Shown piece by piece: positions 58,801 to 64,000 of a DNA stretch of 64,000 nt; within the stretch, counting starts at the first letter, position 1; the number at the start of each line of letters is the position of its first letter. This DNA is from Cannabis sativa. Lineage: Eukaryota; Streptophyta; Magnoliopsida; Rosales; Cannabaceae. The stretch is taken from positions 41,091,257 to 41,155,256 of the forward strand of contig NC_083607.1 of the NCBI RefSeq assembly GCF_029168945.1, in the 5' to 3' direction. A program made the translations under genes and the position numbers. The notes under the pieces were generated by a model that had not been told where the DNA came from, searched no databases, and saw only the letters and a program-made list of their open reading frames with translations.

Positions 58801-60696
58801 TGTTGGAAATTATTTTACCAGGATCTTAGATCTACTCACAAGTATGTTTATTAACATCCTAAATAAGAACTTTCTAAAACGATAAATTAAACACATATAA
58901 AGTTTAGGAAACCTTACATTGGGTGCAGCGGAATAATATGACTCCTTCCGTTCAGATATCTAGCCCTTGATTCCTTTCTGTAGCTGAGCATTATCAATAT
59001 CTGAACCTGGATCTCTTTCTCTGAATCTTTGATGCTGAAACTCCTTTGCTGATGATCTTTCTTCACGATCTTCCTCACTATGATTGAGGTATCACTTGAT
59101 GTGTGTGGGCACTACTCATACACTAAGGAATTTCGAAATTTCAATGGAATAAGAGAGAGAGAGTGGTCAGCTAAAGATAGGGAGAGAGAAGGCTCAGTTT
59201 TTCTGAATAGAAAAAGTCAGAAGAAAAGTGTAATTTTCCTGAAGCCTTCACTATCTATTTATAGCATTCCACTAGGGTTAGATTTGAATTATATGGCATT
59301 AAAATAATAAAAAAATCAATTTAAAATGCTACAATAGGTGGTCGGCCATGCCTTTAATGGATTGGGCCTTGGGCTTTGCAATTTTGCAATTTTAACACCT
59401 TTTGTATCTGATTTTCTCAAAAATGCCAATTTCCTAATTCAATCATTTAAATGTCAATTCTAACTATTTAATAACTATAAATAATTATTAAATAATATTT
59501 TCATTTATCATATTTATTAAATGAACCATACAAAGTATCACAATTAACAAATATGCCCCTATAAACTCTTTCTTTACAATTTTGCCCTTACTTAGTGAAA
59601 AATTCACAAAAAGACATAGTCTAATTTGAGAATTATAATTGATTAATCAAAACCAATTACATGAGTCTTACAAGCAATATTATCTCAACTAGTGGGGGGA
59701 CCATGAGTCTATATAACCGAGCTTCCAATAAGTAGATCAAGAATTTAGCACTAAAATTCACTAACTTATTAATTCTTCGTTGAATCCACGCATAGAACTT
59801 AGAATTGCACTCTCAGTTATATAGAATACTCTATATGCTCCACCATATAGACACATCATTAGTTATCCATTGTTATAATCCTAATGTGATCAATGATCCT
59901 CTATATGAATGATCTACACTGTAAAGGGATTAAATTACCGTTACACCCTACAATGTATTTATTCCTTAAAACACTTGACCCCGTATAAATGATATTTCAG
60001 CTTATGTGAAATGAGTACTCCACCATTTATGTTCGTTTGGTCAAGCTCGAAGGAGATCATCCTTTGCTTACTATTCGCCAGATAGAAGCTATAGATTCCA
60101 TGTTTATGATAGCGCTCCCACTCAATTGCACTACCGTGTTCCCAAAAAGTACGTATCACCCTGACCAAAAGGTAGGCTTAACTAACAATTCAAGGAACAC
60201 GAATAGCCTTTCAAGAATGAGCCTAATCGTAACAGGATTAAGATCATTTGATCTAGGATCAACTAGGCGATATTGACTTGAATAGATGTTACGGTAAGTT
60301 TAATAAATCTAAGTCAAAGTTCAATATCGGTCCCTTCCGATGCATACTCCATGCATCCAACCTGAGCTTTACTTTAACCAATGTTCTGGAAAGAACATAG
60401 CACTTCTCCAAATGCAAGTAAACTCTTGTTGTAGATTATCACATCAGTAAAACCCTGTGTCTGATAAATCTAGGAAACTTTATTCACATAGTCATGTTTA
60501 CTTTCCAATGTGTTGACGGCACAATAAACAGGATCAAGTATGTGAAAAGGGTTTCAGATGAATTTATACATTATGTACATATAATCATGAAATAAATCAT
60601 GTGAACCATGCAACATTAAATGTTATTTCTGATCTATATTAATAAGTAAATCTGATTATATTGAAATGAGTTTTATTTAGGGCATAAAACCCAACA
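58801..60696 (-). repeat. 3' LTR, complete (1,896 bp)
   Basis: Closely similar to 11634-13515. Short ORFs inside (60037-60276, 59959-60168) match those in the other LTR and are not genes. Confidence 0.9.
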
Positions 60697-63600
60697 AACT
60701 CCCACTTGCACTAATATAAAACAAAAAGTGCGTTTCAAATAATCTCAACACCTTGATATACAAATCAAGTGTAGTAGTAGTAAACTCCTCGTAATAGGAT
60801 CTGAAAGGTTGAATTAACCACAACCTTTTCTCCATCATTACTCTTCCTTTAATCACAAAATCATTGATAATGTGAAATTCCTCTCTATATGTCTACTCTC
60901 TTGGGATACTGGATTCGATACCTTTGGCTACTACTTTTGGTTAATCAGGAAATTAACACTAGTAGTTTAAGGCAATTTGGAATGGTGCCAAAGATGTATA
61001 GAACTTTCCTTAGACTAAATAAGTACCTTTCCTGCAGCTTTAACATTCAGTCCCTCTCTGGTAAACCTAGAGACTTCAGATAGGTTTTTACACTTCTCCA
61101 AAATCACTATTCCACCCCCAGAGTAATCACCATCTTATCAGAAAGATTTTCTAGCACTAAGGCAAATTTCGAAATCTGATATGGTGTAGTCTAAGAGTTT
61201 TAAACACACCCTTATAGACTAACATATAGTTCCTCTTCTTTATCTTAAGATTTACTTGATTGTCTTCCAATGTTCTTCTCCTGGATTAATCTGATACCTA
61301 CTCATTACTCCCACTCAACAGCAGGTGTCTGGTCTAAGGCATACAAAAGCATATCTAAGACCTCTCACTGTTGATGTAAGAAATTCTTTCATGGCTTTAT
61401 CTTTTCTGGAATAGTTAAGACTTTTCCTTAAATAAATAAAATCTATACCTAAGAAGTTGTGAAGCTTCTATAGATTGCCATTAGAAAGAAAATGCTTCAG
61501 CATCTTACTAAAGTAAGTTGCTTGCATTAGAGTAAGTAATTACCAGGTATACCACAAGCCATAGGTTTAAATAAACTCAAACCTATAATACTAGGAACAG
61601 GAAGTTTTGTTAAGTCCATTGAATGGACTTATTAACTAAAATTTCCTTTTATGTCCTTGTAATAGAAAACTTTAGGTTATTCCATGTGAATGGATTAAAC
61701 CATAGTTCTATTGGCTTTCTTCTTAGTTTCTTATCTTGACAATCCATTACTTGTTTAAACTCACAATGGATTTTAATCACTAGTATCTCCCAAGTCATAA
61801 GAAGGTGAGTTCCTAGAAACTCTCCCACTACGACGAGGTACCGTGAATTATGTCGAAGAAAACTAAATGGTATTAACCTCTTTGGTTGTGACAAGACAAC
61901 AGAGGCAGTGGGATCATCATATATTATATAAGATGATAGAACACTTTTGGAATCAAGAATTAAATATCTCCTTTATTTGCTACTTGTTTTTCAGACTTAG
62001 TCATTTTCTTAGAAAAGTAGTATTTGTTTGAACAAACACTTTCTTATCTATTGACAATGGGATGGTCCACCCCTAATCACTTAGAATAGCTAACAAACCA
62101 TGGTTAACAGTTCTAGCTTTTCTTAAGATTTTGATTAGGTCATCCATGAATCTAGTAATGATTTACATTAAGTAGACAAACATTACATCATTCTGAAATT
62201 GTATTACCATAGAAGGATTTAGGCAACGACTAGTAACTAATCATCAACATGCAACTCGAAATTTCTGGGGAGGTAAGTTTGGATATAATTCAAAAAACAA
62301 TTTAATGATCTTTGAACTGCATATCTACTAACTATTTCTCCACCCCTATCAGTTCGCAAGATCTTTAACCACTGACCTTAATGGTTTTAACCATTGCTAG
62401 AAATTAATGAAATTTTTCAAACATTTCAAATTTCTTTGCTAAAAGGTATAATCTAGAGTGATCGTTTTAAGAATACAACGAAAAACTCATATCCACCCCT
62501 GAATGTACATCCATCTGCGAATGAGATGAACTACTTTCAGTGGATATAGGCATATTAACTCTTTGCAGAGATTGATCTTGTCAAATCCACTATGAACAAG
62601 ATACAAATGCCATAGATTAAGAAAAATGTGGTTGTGTCGTTTTGATGACTTAGGTATAGTTACATCAAAGAGTTCTTAGAATACTGCAAGTGGATCCTGG
62701 TCATAGAATACCTAACTCATATTCCATACAGTTTTAATCCATAAATAAAAGATGGATATTAAACACTTGAGAAAGTGTAACTGTATTGTATTCTGGAATT
62801 AGAAATATAAGAAAATTTCTGTTTGGATTCTAAAATTAAAGTCAAAGACTTAAATTCAACCAAATATAATGAGTAATTCTTTCTTGGACCAAAGACTACT
62901 AATATAACTCTAAGTCTGATTTGCCCATACAAGTAGGAGATTTCTAAGATTGAGGATTTATATCAATTGGGAATAGAATTTCGGGATTATAATCATAAGC
63001 GTCATTTAATTTCTTAAGAGAAAATATAATGACATGAAATGATTTATAGACCATTCATCCAATGATATATTATGGAGCTAATTCGAAATGAATAAGCGAA
63101 GAGGAATTAGGATAATTTCGATTATAAATAAGAATCCAACGATGCTTCGATTAGCGAAAGTCAAAGTAATCTTATTTATACAATCTTCTTGTTTCATATC
63201 GTAAAATACTAGTGTAAGGTGTCATCAATTGATGAACAGCTAGATGTCGCATATACAATATTTATCTTTCGAGATCTTACACTATTATGTATGTCTAATG
63301 GTGAAAATCCATTAGGGATTTATCTCATTAGAAAAACAAACATGTTAGACCAACAATGAAGATTCGAAATTAAACTACAACTTAATAACAGAAAATAACA
63401 TGGTTCAATATAAATTCATACATAATTCAGAAATTATAAGCATATAGCAAGTAGGAATGACAAGTGAAAATACTAAAACTTACAATCCTAAATAATTTCC
63501 AAGGTTTTTCAACAACCGATACAAATTGTCCCGTTTAGGCGAGAGTCAAAGCATCATCCATTGAATAGAGTTGTCAGCTCATCTAAAATGATAACCATTC

Positions 63601-64000
63601 TAGCAACCTTTTATTCGATCAAGATTGGAATTCAGCGTTGTCCCGTTTAGGCGAGAGTCAAGGCAATTCTATCTTATGAGCTTCCACCATTGTTTCATAA
63701 TTTACAAGTCAAGTATGGTCGCCACCATTAGGGTGATCCATACCATACAAAACACTTACAAACTACTTATCATGCGAGGTTAAACGGTGCGAAATTGCTA
63801 ATGAACGTTCCTCCATTAGGGAGGATTACTCACTAAAACAAACGCGGTGTAAAACCCACAATGGAGATCGAATGTCTCTTGATAATAAAGCTCATTATTT
63901 AAAAAGAGTTGTATTTTCTTTTATTCTCTTTATTTATTCTATTTATTTTAAATATATATTTATTTAATTAAAATTTCTAATTTAGAATGAAAAATTCTAA
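58801..64000 (-). mobile_element. Non-autonomous copia element (left part), runs off the window
   Basis: 3' LTR 58801-60696 (1,896 bp, TGTTGGAAATT...CCCAACA), polypurine-tract complement AACTCCCACTTGCAC at 60697-60711, then interior to the window end. Same subfamily as the 6.3-13.5 kb element: from 62141 it is collinear with 6717 onward, and from 63490 with the leader. No intact ORF. Minus-strand relics of a copia pre-integrase domain lie near 62490-62620. 60712-62140 is interior that the first copy has lost. The target duplication should be CATTG or GCATTG, but the right side is outside the window. Confidence 0.85.

Overview
The window reads as nuclear DNA of a flowering plant, probably a eudicot. 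It is AT-rich with GT/AG introns, long LTR retrotransposons of both Ty1/copia and Ty3/gypsy type primed by initiator-Met tRNA, plant-type Mutator (MULE/FAR1) and CACTA ends, and plant TE-associated genes (GRF zinc finger, Ulp1 protease). I see no rRNA, tRNA, CRISPR array or bacterial-style operon. The LTR families give an impression of Cannabaceae, but nothing in the sequence proves a species. Essentially everything here is a transposable element, a TE-associated gene or the debris of one. No ordinary host gene is evident.

Region 1 (about 1.2-27.4 kb) is a multigene cluster that I interpret as one very large Mutator-like transposon. Two diverged but collinear inverted repeats (about 1185-1480 and 27140-27410) bracket it. 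Inside are: a FAR1/MULE transposase (minus, 1934-4249, one in-frame TGA); a viroplasmin-like acidic protein gene facing away from it (plus, 5264-5701, one in-frame TAG); a shared promoter region with three ~189-bp repeats; a coiled-coil protein gene (minus, start 13738) cut by a 7.2-kb copia insertion (6324-13515, TSD CCTGC); a tandem pair of unknown two-exon mini-genes (minus, ~15.5-15.9 and ~17.0-17.4 kb); a 152-bp tandem array (18.05-18.95 kb); a GRF zinc-finger/membrane-anchor gene (plus, 19753-20221, one in-frame TGA); and a multi-exon Ulp1-type SUMO protease gene (minus, ~21.3-24.96 kb) that keeps its catalytic residues. Without the copia insertion the unit would be about 19 kb.

Region 2 (27.6-39.2 kb) is a rearranged Ty3/gypsy chromovirus. 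It consists of a complete stand-alone LTR (27625-30037), 280 bp of right-hand target flank, a 5'-truncated LTR, gag-pol (31896-36581, four in-frame stops and a damaged RT active site), a full 3' LTR (36583-38905), and the same right-hand flank again. The flank carries a CACTA-type terminus (CACTACAATAAAA).

Region 3 (39-57 kb) is a second Ulp1-type gene (plus, DUF1985-like N-terminal part, decayed). It is split by a 13.9-kb nest of copia elements (41566-55455, TSD GGTCA) and loses its 3' end to a gypsy-type LTR at 56912. The nest contains a near-perfect 2,092-bp tandem duplication, a copia gag pseudogene (48241-49031), a long AT-rich leader with GC-rich islands and a small LINE tail.

Region 4 (56.9-64 kb) holds a diverged gypsy LTR, a plus-oriented copia LTR fragment, and a minus-oriented non-autonomous copia element that runs off the window. 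It is of the same family as the one at 6.3-13.5 kb. Nonsense and key-residue changes across unrelated elements are mostly explainable as C-to-T or G-to-A transitions, as expected of long-methylated DNA.
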